Part shown: piece by piece, positions 18,994 through 26,555 of the stretch
How positions within the stretch are numbered: position 1 is the first letter of the stretch
Layout: the number at the start of each line of letters is the position of its first letter
Source of the DNA: Nesterenkonia sedimenti
Lineage (GTDB): Bacteria; Actinomycetota; Actinomycetes; Actinomycetales; Micrococcaceae
Length of the DNA stretch: 64,000 nucleotides
Assembly (NCBI RefSeq): GCF_012641515.1
Contig: NZ_JABAHY010000003.1
Location: 62,001 to 126,000 of the forward strand
Direction: 5' to 3'
The notes under the pieces: model-generated
Seen by the model: the letters and a program-made list of their open reading frames with translations, nothing else
The model's database searches: none
Told to the model about the DNA's origin: nothing
Made by a program: the position numbers and the translations under genes

Positions 18994-19020
18994 TCTGGAA
19001 CCTGAGCCAGATCTTGTCAA
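18992..19020 (-). promoter_or_regulatory. dnaK promoter
   Basis: On the minus strand TTGACA (19020-19015), a 17-nt spacer and CAGACT (18997-18992) form a sigma-A-like promoter lying between the two HAIR sites. The -35 is perfect and the -10 is moderate. Confidence 0.65.
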
Positions 19021-19025
19021 ACTGA

Positions 19026-19046
19026 CTTGAGTCAACCTCACTCAAC
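19026..19046. promoter_or_regulatory. HAIR element 2 (HspR operator)
   Basis: CTTGAGT (19026-19032), a 7-bp spacer and ACTCAAC (19040-19046) match the HAIR consensus with one mismatch at the last base. Its centre is 53 bp from that of HAIR 1, and the dnaK promoter lies between. Confidence 0.88.
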
Positions 19047-19061
19047 TTTGCGCTCGATGAG

Positions 19062-19210
19062 TATAACGACGACGACGCCGACTTCATTCCCGGCCCCAAT
19101 CAGCCGGTTTCAACTCCCCCTCAACCCCTTCAGACACGGCCGATTAACGACAAACGGTGGCCCCCTACAACTGCGCTCCGGCCCGGAAGGGAGCCGTCGT
19201 CGTCGTTATA
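19062..19210. repeat. widely spaced inverted repeat between dnaK promoter and gabD
   Basis: TATAACGACGACGACG (19062-19077) and its exact reverse complement (19195-19210) are separated by 117 bp. The 16-bp arms flank most of the gap between the HAIR region and the gabD stop at 19250. I see no gene in the gap. The arms end in short GAC/GTC runs, which are common in this genome, so part of the match may be chance. The rest of 18925-19249 is the dnaK leader and promoter. Confidence 0.5.
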
Positions 19211-19249
19211 GGGAGCCACCGAAGGTCAAAGCCTCAGGGGCTGGTGGAA

Positions 19250-20725
19250 TCAGTTCACGGCGATACCGATGTACTTGCTCTCCAGGAACTCATCGATGCC
19301 GATATCGCCGCCTTCGCGGCCCAGTCCGGATTCCTTGACACCGCCGAAGGGTGCAGCCGGGTTGGAGACCACGCCCTGGTTGATGCCGACCATGCCGGAC
19401 TCCACGGCCTCGGCCACGCGCAGTGCGCGGTTGAGGTTCTCGGTGAAGACGTAGTTGACCAGGCCGTATTCAGTGGAGTTGACCCATTTGATGACCTCGC
19501 CCTCATCGGTGAACGGGGTCACCGGGGCGACGGGTCCGAAGATCTCCTCGCGCCACATACGCGCCTCGCGGGGCACACCCTTGAGCACTGTGGGCTTGTA
19601 GAAGAAGCCCTCACCGGCAGCCGGTTCACCGCCGAGGACGACTTCGGCACCGGATTTCACGGCGTCGTCGACCAGCTCGGCGACCTTATCGCGCTGCTTG
19701 GCGTCGACCATGGGGCCGACTGTGGTGCCCTCGGCAACACCGCGGCCGACCTGCAGCTCACCCATCCGGGCGGCCAGCTTCTCGGAGAACTCGCTGATCA
19801 CCGATTCGTGGACGAAGATCCGGTTTGCTGCGGTGCAGGCCTCACCGGAGTTACGCATCTTGGCCTGCATCGCACCCTCGACTGCCTTATCGAGATCGGC
19901 ATCCTCGAAAACGACGAAGGAGGCGTTGCCGCCCAGCTCCATGGAGGTGCGCATGACCTTGTCAGCGCACTGTTCCAGCAGCTTCTTGCCGACACCGGTG
20001 GAACCGGTGAAGGAGAGCTTGCGGGCAATACCGGAGCGGATCAGCGGCTCCATGACCTTGCCGGCGGTGGAGGTCACCACAATGTTGACCACACCGGCGG
20101 GAACACCGGCGTCCTCCAGCAGCTGGGCCAGTGCCAGCATGGACAGCGGGGTCAGCTCTGCGGGCTTGAGCACCGAGGTGCAGCCGGCAGCGATGGCCGG
20201 GCCCAGCTTGCGGGTGCCCATGGCCAGCGGGAAGTTCCAGGGGGTGATCAGAATGGAGGGGCCCACCGGCTGCTTGGCCACGATGAACCGGGCATTGCCT
20301 GCCGGGGCGGTCTGGTAGTTGCCGCTGATCCGGGTGGCTTCCTCAGCGAAGTGGCGGAAGAACTCGGCGGCGTAGTTGACCTCACCATAGGCCTCGGCCA
20401 GGGGCTTACCCATCTCCAGGGTCATCAGCAGGGCGAGGTCATCCTTGCGCTCATGCATCAGCTCGAAGGCCTTCATGAGGATATCGGCGCGCTTGCGCGG
20501 GGGCATGGCCGCGAAACTCTCCTGGGCTGCCTCAGCGGCCCGCAGTGCTTCCCAGCCGTCTTCTTCGGTGGCGTCTGCCACCGAGCAGAGCACCTCTCCG
20601 GTGGAGGGATCGTGGACCTCCAGGGTGGCGCCTCCGCTGGCATCGCGCCACTGGCCATTGATGTAGAGCTTCTTGGGCGCGGCCTCGACGACGGACACTT
20701 CGCGGTCCTGTGCAACGGCGGTCAT
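19250..20725 (-). CDS. gabD: succinate-semialdehyde dehydrogenase (NAD(P)+)
   Basis: This 491-residue aldehyde dehydrogenase oxidises succinic semialdehyde to succinate, the second step of GABA degradation. The catalytic residues are Cys297 (NSGEACTAANR) and Glu263 (MELGGN). The cofactor-binding segment ITPWNFPLA and the C-terminal FGGVKESGLGREGG are those of the SSADH subgroup. Length is typical. It is divergent from gabT across about 100 bp, so a shared regulatory region is likely, though no regulator gene lies beside them. Confidence 0.93.
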   Translation of the reverse strand: MTAVAQDREVSVVEAAPKKLYINGQWRDASGGATLEVHDPSTGEVLCSVADATEEDGWEALRAAEAAQESFAAMPPRKRADILMKAFELMHERKDDLALLMTLEMGKPLAEAYGEVNYAAEFFRHFAEEATRISGNYQTAPAGNARFIVAKQPVGPSILITPWNFPLAMGTRKLGPAIAAGCTSVLKPAELTPLSMLALAQLLEDAGVPAGVVNIVVTSTAGKVMEPLIRSGIARKLSFTGSTGVGKKLLEQCADKVMRTSMELGGNASFVVFEDADLDKAVEGAMQAKMRNSGEACTAANRIFVHESVISEFSEKLAARMGELQVGRGVAEGTTVGPMVDAKQRDKVAELVDDAVKSGAEVVLGGEPAAGEGFFYKPTVLKGVPREARMWREEIFGPVAPVTPFTDEGEVIKWVNSTEYGLVNYVFTENLNRALRVAEAVESGMVGINQGVVSNPAAPFGGVKESGLGREGGDIGIDEFLESKYIGIAVN

Positions 20726-20826
20726 TATGTGCGGTTCCTCCTGATGGCGTGCTGTGACATTCCGGGGCTCGATAGGTAGCCTAGTCGAGGATGCAGATTG
20801 TCAACAATCCGAACAGGAGTATTTCA
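20726..20826. promoter_or_regulatory. divergent gabD/gabT promoter region
   Basis: The 101-bp gap contains ATTGT-CA-ACAAT, a perfect inverted repeat at about 20797-20808, directly upstream of the gabT ribosome site. It is a candidate operator for a GABA-responsive regulator encoded elsewhere. No convincing -10/-35 pair stands out. Confidence 0.35.
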
Positions 20827-22089
20827 ATGGCCCAACTTTCTCCTCAGCTAAAGCAGGCAACCCCTGTTGTGGCAACTCACGGCGAAGGCGTCTATCTCTA
20901 TGACGAGTCTGGTAACCGTCACCTCGACTTTACCGCCGGAATCGGAGTCACCGGTACCGGCCATTGCCACCCCAAAGTTGTCGAGGCCGCACAGGCCCAG
21001 GTTGGCAAGCTGATCCACGGTCAGTACACCACCATCATGCATAAGCCGCTGCAGGAGCTCACCGAGCGTCTCTCCGGTGTTCTGCCGGCTGGGCTGGACT
21101 CCCTGTTCTTCTCCAACTCCGGCTCCGAGGCCGCTGAGGCTGCCCTGCGTCTGGCCCGCCAGGCCACCGGCCGGCCCAATATTGTGGTCTTCCAGGGCGG
21201 GTTCCACGGCCGGACCGTGGCAGCTGCCTCCCTGACCACCTCCGGCACCAAATTCCGTGCCGGCTTCAGCCCCCTGATGAGCGGTGTGGTGGTCTCCCCC
21301 TTCCCGAATCCGGCTCACTACCGGCACTACGGCTGGGATGTGGAGCAGGCCACCGACTTCGCACTGCGCGAACTGGACCTGGTGCTGCAGACCCAGTCCA
21401 ACCCTGCCGATACCGCCGCCTTCCTGGTGGAGCCGGTTCTGGGCGAGGGTGGTTATATCCCCGGCAATGAGCGGTTCTTCGCGGGCCTGCGCGAGCGCGC
21501 CGATAAGCACGGCATCCTGCTGATCATCGATGAGGTCCAGACCGGCTTCGGACGCACCGGCAAGTTCTGGGGCCAGGAACACTTCGGGGTGACTCCGGAT
21601 ATCCAGATGTTCGCCAAGGGCATTGCCTCCGGCTTCCCGATCTCCGGTATCGCCGCCTCCGAGGAGGTCATGTCCAAGGCGTGGCCGGGTTCCCAGGGCG
21701 GCACCTATGGCGCCAATGCGGTGGCCTGCGCTGCGGCACTGGCCACCCTTGAGGTGATCGAAGAGGAGAACCTGGTGGCCAATGCCGCCGAGCGCGGTCA
21801 GCAGTTGAAATCCGGGCTGCAGGCTATCGGCGAGAAGTACTCCCAGGTGCAGAATGTCCACGGCCTGGGCCTGATGGTCTCTGTGGAGTTCTCCGATGCC
21901 GATGGCGAGCCCGATGGCGCCACCTCGGCTGCAGTGCATAAGGCTGCCGCGGAGAACGGCCTGCTGCTGCTGACCAATGGAATGTACGGCCAGAACGTGC
22001 GGTTCATCCCCGCCCTGGTGGTCTCCGAGGAACAGGTCGACGACGCCCTGGCCATCTGGGAGAAGACCCTGGCCTCTGTGCTGGGCTAA
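20827..22089 (+). CDS. gabT: 4-aminobutyrate aminotransferase
   Basis: This 420-residue class III PLP aminotransferase converts GABA and 2-oxoglutarate to succinic semialdehyde and glutamate. The PLP lysine is Lys264 in MFAKGIASGFP. The acidic PLP contact is in IIDEVQTGFGRTG, and the phosphate-binding motif is NSGSEAAEAALRLAR. I start it at 20827, where ATG is preceded by AGGAG at 8 nt. An in-frame ATG at 20791 lacks a ribosome site. A substrate other than GABA, such as beta-alanine or ornithine, cannot be excluded, but the divergent gabD favours GABA. Confidence 0.9.
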   Translation: MAQLSPQLKQATPVVATHGEGVYLYDESGNRHLDFTAGIGVTGTGHCHPKVVEAAQAQVGKLIHGQYTTIMHKPLQELTERLSGVLPAGLDSLFFSNSGSEAAEAALRLARQATGRPNIVVFQGGFHGRTVAAASLTTSGTKFRAGFSPLMSGVVVSPFPNPAHYRHYGWDVEQATDFALRELDLVLQTQSNPADTAAFLVEPVLGEGGYIPGNERFFAGLRERADKHGILLIIDEVQTGFGRTGKFWGQEHFGVTPDIQMFAKGIASGFPISGIAASEEVMSKAWPGSQGGTYGANAVACAAALATLEVIEEENLVANAAERGQQLKSGLQAIGEKYSQVQNVHGLGLMVSVEFSDADGEPDGATSAAVHKAAAENGLLLLTNGMYGQNVRFIPALVVSEEQVDDALAIWEKTLASVLG

Positions 22090-22108
22090 TTCCCCTCTAT
22101 CCGGTCTG

Positions 22109-22142
22109 CCGCCGGTGGGACCGTCACTGGATCCACCGGCGG
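22109..22142. terminator. hairpin between convergent gabT and abrB genes
   Basis: CCGCCGGTGG (22109-22118) pairs perfectly with CCACCGGCGG (22133-22142). The second arm lies inside the last codons of the AbrB C-terminal gene. There is no T-tract, so factor-independent termination is uncertain. Confidence 0.45.
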
Positions 22143-22639
22143 TAGATTCGCTCGGCCGCCCAGAGGAACAGCGGCAGACTCCAGATCACCGCGAAGAGTC
22201 TGACCATATGGGCACCGACCACCACTGCGCCGTCGTAGCCTAGGGCAATACTGGCAGCGACCATCTCCGCGACCCCACCGGGCATCAGAGAGAACATGGA
22301 TTCACCCGGGGCCAGCAGCCCCAGGGCCGCGAAGCTCCAGCCGAAGAGCAGCCCCGCACCCAGTACGACGACGACCGCGAGGGTCCCGGGGGCTAAGAAC
22401 CTTGCGAACTGTTTGAAGACATCGGGTCCGATCGTGGCACCGATGGCAGTGCCGATCATCAGCTGGGCAGCCAGCGCGAATCCTCCGGGGATCTGGACTT
22501 CCAGGCCGAATCCGAGGTTCACCGCAGCCGCCCCGACCAGCCCGCCGGTCAGCGGCCACAGGGGCAGGCGCACCCACCGGAAGAGCAGAGCCGCCCCCAC
22601 TGATCCAGCCATCACCGCACCCAGCATCAAGAGGTTCAT
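22124..22639 (-). CDS. AbrB-family membrane protein, C-terminal half (split gene)
   Basis: This protein of about 171 residues has five or six hydrophobic helices and ends with the repeat-typical segment MPGGVAEMVAASIALGYDGAVV. AbrB proteins (DUF, once called ammonia monooxygenase) normally hold two such repeats in one chain of about 350 residues. Here each repeat is its own gene. The ATG at 22639 overlaps the stop of the upstream half as ATGA, so the two are translationally coupled. Function of the family is unclear; transport is suspected. Confidence 0.8.
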   Translation of the reverse strand: MNLLMLGAVMAGSVGAALLFRWVRLPLWPLTGGLVGAAAVNLGFGLEVQIPGGFALAAQLMIGTAIGATIGPDVFKQFARFLAPGTLAVVVVLGAGLLFGWSFAALGLLAPGESMFSLMPGGVAEMVAASIALGYDGAVVVGAHMVRLFAVIWSLPLFLWAAERIYRRWIQ

Positions 22640-23142
22640 TCGGCCAGCACCCACAGCATGATCGGCAGCAGCACTAGTACCAGGGTGAACAGCCGCACGG
22701 CGTGGACAGTGAGCACGACGACGACCTCAGCGCCTCTGTCCATGGCCAGAGACATCACCTCACCCAGTCCGCCGGGGGTGACAGCGAAGACTGCAGTGGC
22801 GGGATCCACCCCATAGCGTGACATCAGCAGGGTCACGAAGCCGAGGTTGACCACCCCGAGCAGCAGATAGGCCACCGCCACGGGGATGGCAATCGTGGCG
22901 GTGCTGGCCAGAGAGTCCAGGGTCAGCAGCACTCCAGTGACGAATCCCATCAGCACCAGCCCGCCTTGGCGCAGGGGCGCGGGCACCTCAGCCGGTTTCA
23001 TCCGAGGTGTCCAGCGCTGATTGACCAGCGCGGCCCCGATGACCGCACCGAGCAGCATGCCCGCGGGGACCCCCAGCAGTTCGAAGAGAGTGCCGACCGC
23101 AGCAGCTGCCAGAAAGAGCCGGAGCAGTCCCCACAGCTTCAT
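22636..23142 (-). CDS. AbrB-family membrane protein, N-terminal half (split gene)
   Basis: This 168-residue membrane protein has about five helices and the same end motif as its partner (TPGGLGEVMSLAMDRGAEVV), which identifies it as the other AbrB repeat. It starts in a context with a GGAGG-like site (GGCGGAGGTGCGGAATG) and ends in an ATGA overlap with the second half. The two proteins probably assemble into one complex. It lies 111 bp after the GntR regulator on the same strand and may be cotranscribed with it. Confidence 0.8.
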   Translation of the reverse strand: MKLWGLLRLFLAAAAVGTLFELLGVPAGMLLGAVIGAALVNQRWTPRMKPAEVPAPLRQGGLVLMGFVTGVLLTLDSLASTATIAIPVAVAYLLLGVVNLGFVTLLMSRYGVDPATAVFAVTPGGLGEVMSLAMDRGAEVVVVLTVHAVRLFTLVLVLLPIMLWVLAE

Positions 23143-23253
23143 TCCGCACCTCCGCCGATATTCGGCACACCTGGATCGTTACCTGATGCAACTACCCTAT
23201 GCCTGCAGCCTGCTGCGGTCAGCCCAAGGTGGCTGAGGTCATATCGTCGGTGG

Positions 23254-24108
23254 TCAGCGGGTGAGGCGGTGGAGCTGTTCGGCCAGCCGCTGGGCCGTCT
23301 GCTGGGCTTCCTGCAGTGCCGGCAGCCTCTCAGGGGCCGAGGCGGCACCGGGTGCGGAATCCTCGACGTCGAGGTCGAAGGCGATGAGATCTCCCCGGTG
23401 CCAGGTGGAGAAGACTTCCACGACTGTTCCATCCGAGGCGGTGGTGACACCCTCCAGCAGCAGCAACGGCGCCCCCTGACGGGTGCCCAAAAGCCGTGCC
23501 AGCTCGGCATCGGCGGCCACCGCCCGCACCTGTCGGGACCCGCCGGTCAGCGTGATGGCGTGCCGGGTCTCCAGGATGCGGTGCAGGGAGGAATCGGTGA
23601 GCTCCTTGCTGGTCAGCCCTTCACCGAGGCTCGCCGGCAGCCAGGTGCGGATATAGGCTGCCGGCAGCCCGTCGATACTGCGCAGACGTTCGAGGTAGAC
23701 AGTCTCGGCCTCGGCCAGCTGTTCGGCATGGGCGGGGCGGCGCATCCGGTCCAGGCTCAGCACCTGGGTGCCGACCTCAACTCCGGTTTCGGCGATCTGA
23801 CTGGAGAGCCCGGCGGCCCGGTGGGCCAGTCGGTGGTGCTGTCCGCGGGGTGAGACCACTGAGCCGCGGCCACGGGACCGGCTGACCAGCCCCTCGGCCA
23901 CCAGTGTGCTCATCGCCTGCCGGGCCACCGAACGGGAGATGCCCAGCTGGGACTGCAGCTGCACCTCAGTGGGGAGGTCCTCCCCCGGCTGCAGCCGCCG
24001 GTCCCGGATCCGGTCGCGCAGGGCGGTGGCCAGCTGGGCATGCAGCGGCTCCCGCGCCTGCGGGTCCAGACAGAGGTCCTCCAACACCCAGTCAGTATGC
24101 GCATCCAT
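23254..24108 (-). CDS. GntR-family regulator with UTRA ligand domain
   Basis: This regulator of about 284 residues has the GntR winged helix at about residues 15-85 (GEDLPTEVQLQSQLGISR, SRGRGSVV). A UTRA effector domain follows at about 95-245. UTRA regulators respond to sugar phosphates or organic acids. I start it at the ATG at 24108, where TAGGCT lies 7 nt upstream; a TTG start at 24114 is possible. Its position after the sugar-acid operon suggests that it senses that pathway. The repeated GTACGTAC-type sites at 27681-27710 are the candidate targets. This is inference. Confidence 0.85.
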   Translation of the reverse strand: MDAHTDWVLEDLCLDPQAREPLHAQLATALRDRIRDRRLQPGEDLPTEVQLQSQLGISRSVARQAMSTLVAEGLVSRSRGRGSVVSPRGQHHRLAHRAAGLSSQIAETGVEVGTQVLSLDRMRRPAHAEQLAEAETVYLERLRSIDGLPAAYIRTWLPASLGEGLTSKELTDSSLHRILETRHAITLTGGSRQVRAVAADAELARLLGTRQGAPLLLLEGVTTASDGTVVEVFSTWHRGDLIAFDLDVEDSAPGAASAPERLPALQEAQQTAQRLAEQLHRLTR

Positions 24109-24140
24109 CCGCAAGAGCCTATCTTTTCCGTGAATTAGCT

Positions 24141-24240
24141 AGTGCCTCATGAGGTACAAGCGAAGCGAGGTACCGACTTTAGGCGTGAAGCTCGGCAAGG
24201 CTTTGCCGAGCGAGAAGCGCGGCGACATGCGCGCCGCGCT
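24141..24240 (+). repeat. palindromic repeat copy C
   Basis: This copy lies between the pdxA2 stop and the GntR start. It contains the hairpin GGTAC/GTACC (24153-24174) with loop AAGCGAAGCGAG and the core CGACTTTAGGCGTGAAG (24174-24190). A perfect hairpin CTCGGCAA/TTGCCGAG (24191-24210) and a 9-bp GC hairpin (24216-24224 with 24232-24240) follow. It matches copies A and B at 15960-16113 in order and spacing. Confidence 0.85.
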
Positions 24241-24244
24241 GGGA

Positions 24245-25282
24245 CTAGCGCTGCGCTTCCTGCCAGACGAGGTCCCAGCCCGGGGCGAGCTCGGCGGCCC
24301 GCTCCATGGCCAGCACCAGGCTTGCCTCCCGGGCGATGCCCTGACCTGCGATATCGAAAGCAGTGCCGTGGTCCACCGATACTCGGACTACAGGCAGTCC
24401 CACAGTGATGTTGACGCCGTCGTCGCCGTATACGGCTTTGAAGGGGGCGTGGCCCTGGTCGTGGTAGCAGGCGATGACGAAGTCCCATTTGCCTTTGACT
24501 GCCTGCGGGATCAGCGCATCGGCGGCGATAGGGCCATGGGCGTTGATGCCCTGATCCTTGGCCCGCTGCACGGCGGGGGCAAGGATCTCGTCATCCTGGT
24601 GCCCGAAGAGCCCGTTCTCACCGGCGTGCGGATTCAGCCCGGCCAGGCCGATGGGCGCCTCCGGCTTGCCCAGGGAGCGGGCGAAGGCACCGGCCAGACG
24701 CAGCACGGAGTCAGTGCGCTCAGGTGTCACACCTTCGATAGCCTCCTGCAGGGAGACGTGGGTGGTGAGGTGGAAGAAGTAGAGCTCACCGGCCGAGAGC
24801 ACCAGGGAGTAGTTGGTTACACCGAATTCGTGGGCCAGCAGCTCGGTGTGACCGGGGAATTTGTGGCCGCCTGCGTGCATAGCGGCCTTGTTCAGCGGCG
24901 GGGTGACAATGGCGTCTACGCTGCCCTCTTTGGCCAGCCGGCAGGCTTCGACCACGAACCGGTAGGCGCCGTCGCCGGCCTTGGCGGAGAGTTCACCGAC
25001 CGGCACATCGGCCAGGCTGGGGCCGGTCTGGACGACCTCGATGGTCTCGGGGTCATTGGTGGCACCTGCCGGGGAGTCGATGACTGTGACGGCCTCGGGG
25101 TTGAGTCCGGCGAATTCCGCTCCGCGGCGCATGGCCTCGGCGTCGCCGATGACCACCGGCACTGCGCGCTGGCGGAGTTCGGGGTTCTTCAGCAGGGCTT
25201 TGGCGGTGATTTCGGGGCCGATGCCGGCGGCATCGCCCATGGTGACCGCGAGGGTGGGGATAGTGGTGGGTGCGCTGCTCAT
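24245..25282 (-). CDS. pdxA2: PdxA2-type 4-phospho-D-threonate / D-erythronate dehydrogenase
   Basis: This 345-residue NAD-dependent oxidative decarboxylase belongs to the PdxA family. Motifs include VTMGDAAGIGPEI at the N-terminus, the metal-binding histidine segment GGHKFPGHTELLAHEFG (about residues 140-156) and CYHDQGHAPFKAVY (about 255-268). True PdxA makes pyridoxal phosphate. PdxA2 paralogues that lie next to a DUF1537 kinase instead oxidise 4-phospho-threonate or 4-phospho-erythronate to dihydroxyacetone phosphate and CO2. The start overlaps the kinase stop by 4 nt, which supports the second role. Confidence 0.88.
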   Translation of the reverse strand: MSSAPTTIPTLAVTMGDAAGIGPEITAKALLKNPELRQRAVPVVIGDAEAMRRGAEFAGLNPEAVTVIDSPAGATNDPETIEVVQTGPSLADVPVGELSAKAGDGAYRFVVEACRLAKEGSVDAIVTPPLNKAAMHAGGHKFPGHTELLAHEFGVTNYSLVLSAGELYFFHLTTHVSLQEAIEGVTPERTDSVLRLAGAFARSLGKPEAPIGLAGLNPHAGENGLFGHQDDEILAPAVQRAKDQGINAHGPIAADALIPQAVKGKWDFVIACYHDQGHAPFKAVYGDDGVNITVGLPVVRVSVDHGTAFDIAGQGIAREASLVLAMERAAELAPGWDLVWQEAQR

Positions 25283-26547
25283 GCGGTGCTCCTGTTCAGT
25301 ACGTGATGCATCGATTCGACGGCGTGGATGAGGGATGCCGGGCTGCCGAAGCCGCCGGCTTTGGTGAAGATGAGCTGTCCGGGGTTCTGGCCGTCGACAG
25401 TGGCGGCCAGTGGCATGCCTTCCTCCAGGACATCGAGCACTTGGAGGCTGGTGCAGCCGCTGGCTCGCAGCGCGGCTAGGGCGCCGTCGCCGCCGATGAG
25501 GCCGGCTGCGGCGAATTCCCCGGTGTTCAGCAGTGCTGCTGAGATCGCGCCCAGGGCAGTGGCGACAGCACGGGCATCGTCAGTGCGTTCCTCGGGTGCT
25601 TTGAGGATCAGGGCGCCTTCGGTGGGCAGTTCGGCCTCTTGCAGCCAGGCGAAGGCTGCCTCAGCGGTGGTCAGTACCTGGGCCGGTGGTTCGATGAGCG
25701 TTGTCGCCAGACCCTCGTGGCTGTTGAGCTGGGCGGCCTGTTCCACGGAGACAGGGTTCAGGGAGCTGACCTGCAGCAACAGGCGGCTGCCGGTTCCGGC
25801 CCTAGCGGCTGCAGTTTCAGTCAGCTGGTGGTGGGGCCAGGTCTCGGCCAGGGCTGCGGCGAGGCCCGCCGATCCCACCGGCAGGGTGGGGAAGTCGACG
25901 TCGGCCAGTGCCTGGGCGAGGCTGCGGAGGTCTGCGTCCTCAACGGCGTCGACGACGAGGGTCCGCAGGTTGGCCTCATAGGCTGCGACCAGCGCCCGGG
26001 CCAGGGCCTCGGCTGAACGGTCGGCCGGCTGCAGGGCCTGGGCCCCGGGGATGATCTGGCGCAGATCGCTGTGCTCAACTGGGGTCGCGGGATCGTTCCT
26101 CAGGGAGGTTTCTGCCACCGGGACTCCGTTGACCAGCAGGGTGGAGTCCTGCAGCTGTCGGCCCATACCGGGGTATGCGGGGCAGACCACGGCCAGGGCA
26201 TCGGTGCCGTTGGACTCCAGAGCCGCCAGGGCGCCGGTGATCTGGGCAGAGACGCTGCCTCGGATGGTGGAGTCGATCTTGAGGTAGAAGCGTTCTGCCC
26301 CTGCACTGAGCGCGGCGGTCACGGTGTCAGAGGTGACCGCCTGGGCCTGAGGATCGGGCAAGGCCCGGGCGTCGGTTGTGGTGGCCAACGCCCGGGTTGC
26401 CGATGGGGTATCCCCGGCTGGTGCTGGAGCTGCGCTGCGGAGGTCGGTGAGCACCAGTCGGGTGTCCCAGCCCTGCCGGGCGAATTGGACCGCAGTGTCA
26501 TTGGCGCCGGTGAGGTCATCGGCGATGACCGCTGTCTGTTGCCTCAT
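25279..26547 (-). CDS. four-carbon sugar-acid kinase (DUF1537; D-threonate/D-erythronate kinase type)
   Basis: This 422-residue kinase phosphorylates a four-carbon acid sugar at O4 in characterised relatives (DtnK, DenK, OtnK). The N-terminal domain begins IADDLTGANDTAVQFA (about residues 7-22), which is the family signature. KIDSTIRGSV follows at about residue 93. The C-terminal nucleotide-binding domain includes GEFAAAGLIGGDGALAALR (about 345-363). It is coupled to pdxA2, so D-threonate or D-erythronate is favoured over 3-oxo-tetronate, whose clusters carry otnI/otnC instead. The exact substrate is inference. Confidence 0.9.
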   Translation of the reverse strand: MRQQTAVIADDLTGANDTAVQFARQGWDTRLVLTDLRSAAPAPAGDTPSATRALATTTDARALPDPQAQAVTSDTVTAALSAGAERFYLKIDSTIRGSVSAQITGALAALESNGTDALAVVCPAYPGMGRQLQDSTLLVNGVPVAETSLRNDPATPVEHSDLRQIIPGAQALQPADRSAEALARALVAAYEANLRTLVVDAVEDADLRSLAQALADVDFPTLPVGSAGLAAALAETWPHHQLTETAAARAGTGSRLLLQVSSLNPVSVEQAAQLNSHEGLATTLIEPPAQVLTTAEAAFAWLQEAELPTEGALILKAPEERTDDARAVATALGAISAALLNTGEFAAAGLIGGDGALAALRASGCTSLQVLDVLEEGMPLAATVDGQNPGQLIFTKAGGFGSPASLIHAVESMHHVLNRSTA

Positions 26548-26555
26548 CTGGGTAG

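Noticed and set aside
19157-20779. 540-codon plus-strand open frame over gabD
   Set aside because: It is a shadow of gabD in a GC-rich region; it lacks domains and runs through the divergent promoter.
22639-22639. AbrB split explained as a simple sequencing frameshift
   Set aside because: The ATGA overlap and a proper start codon favour two real genes, although an error cannot be fully excluded.
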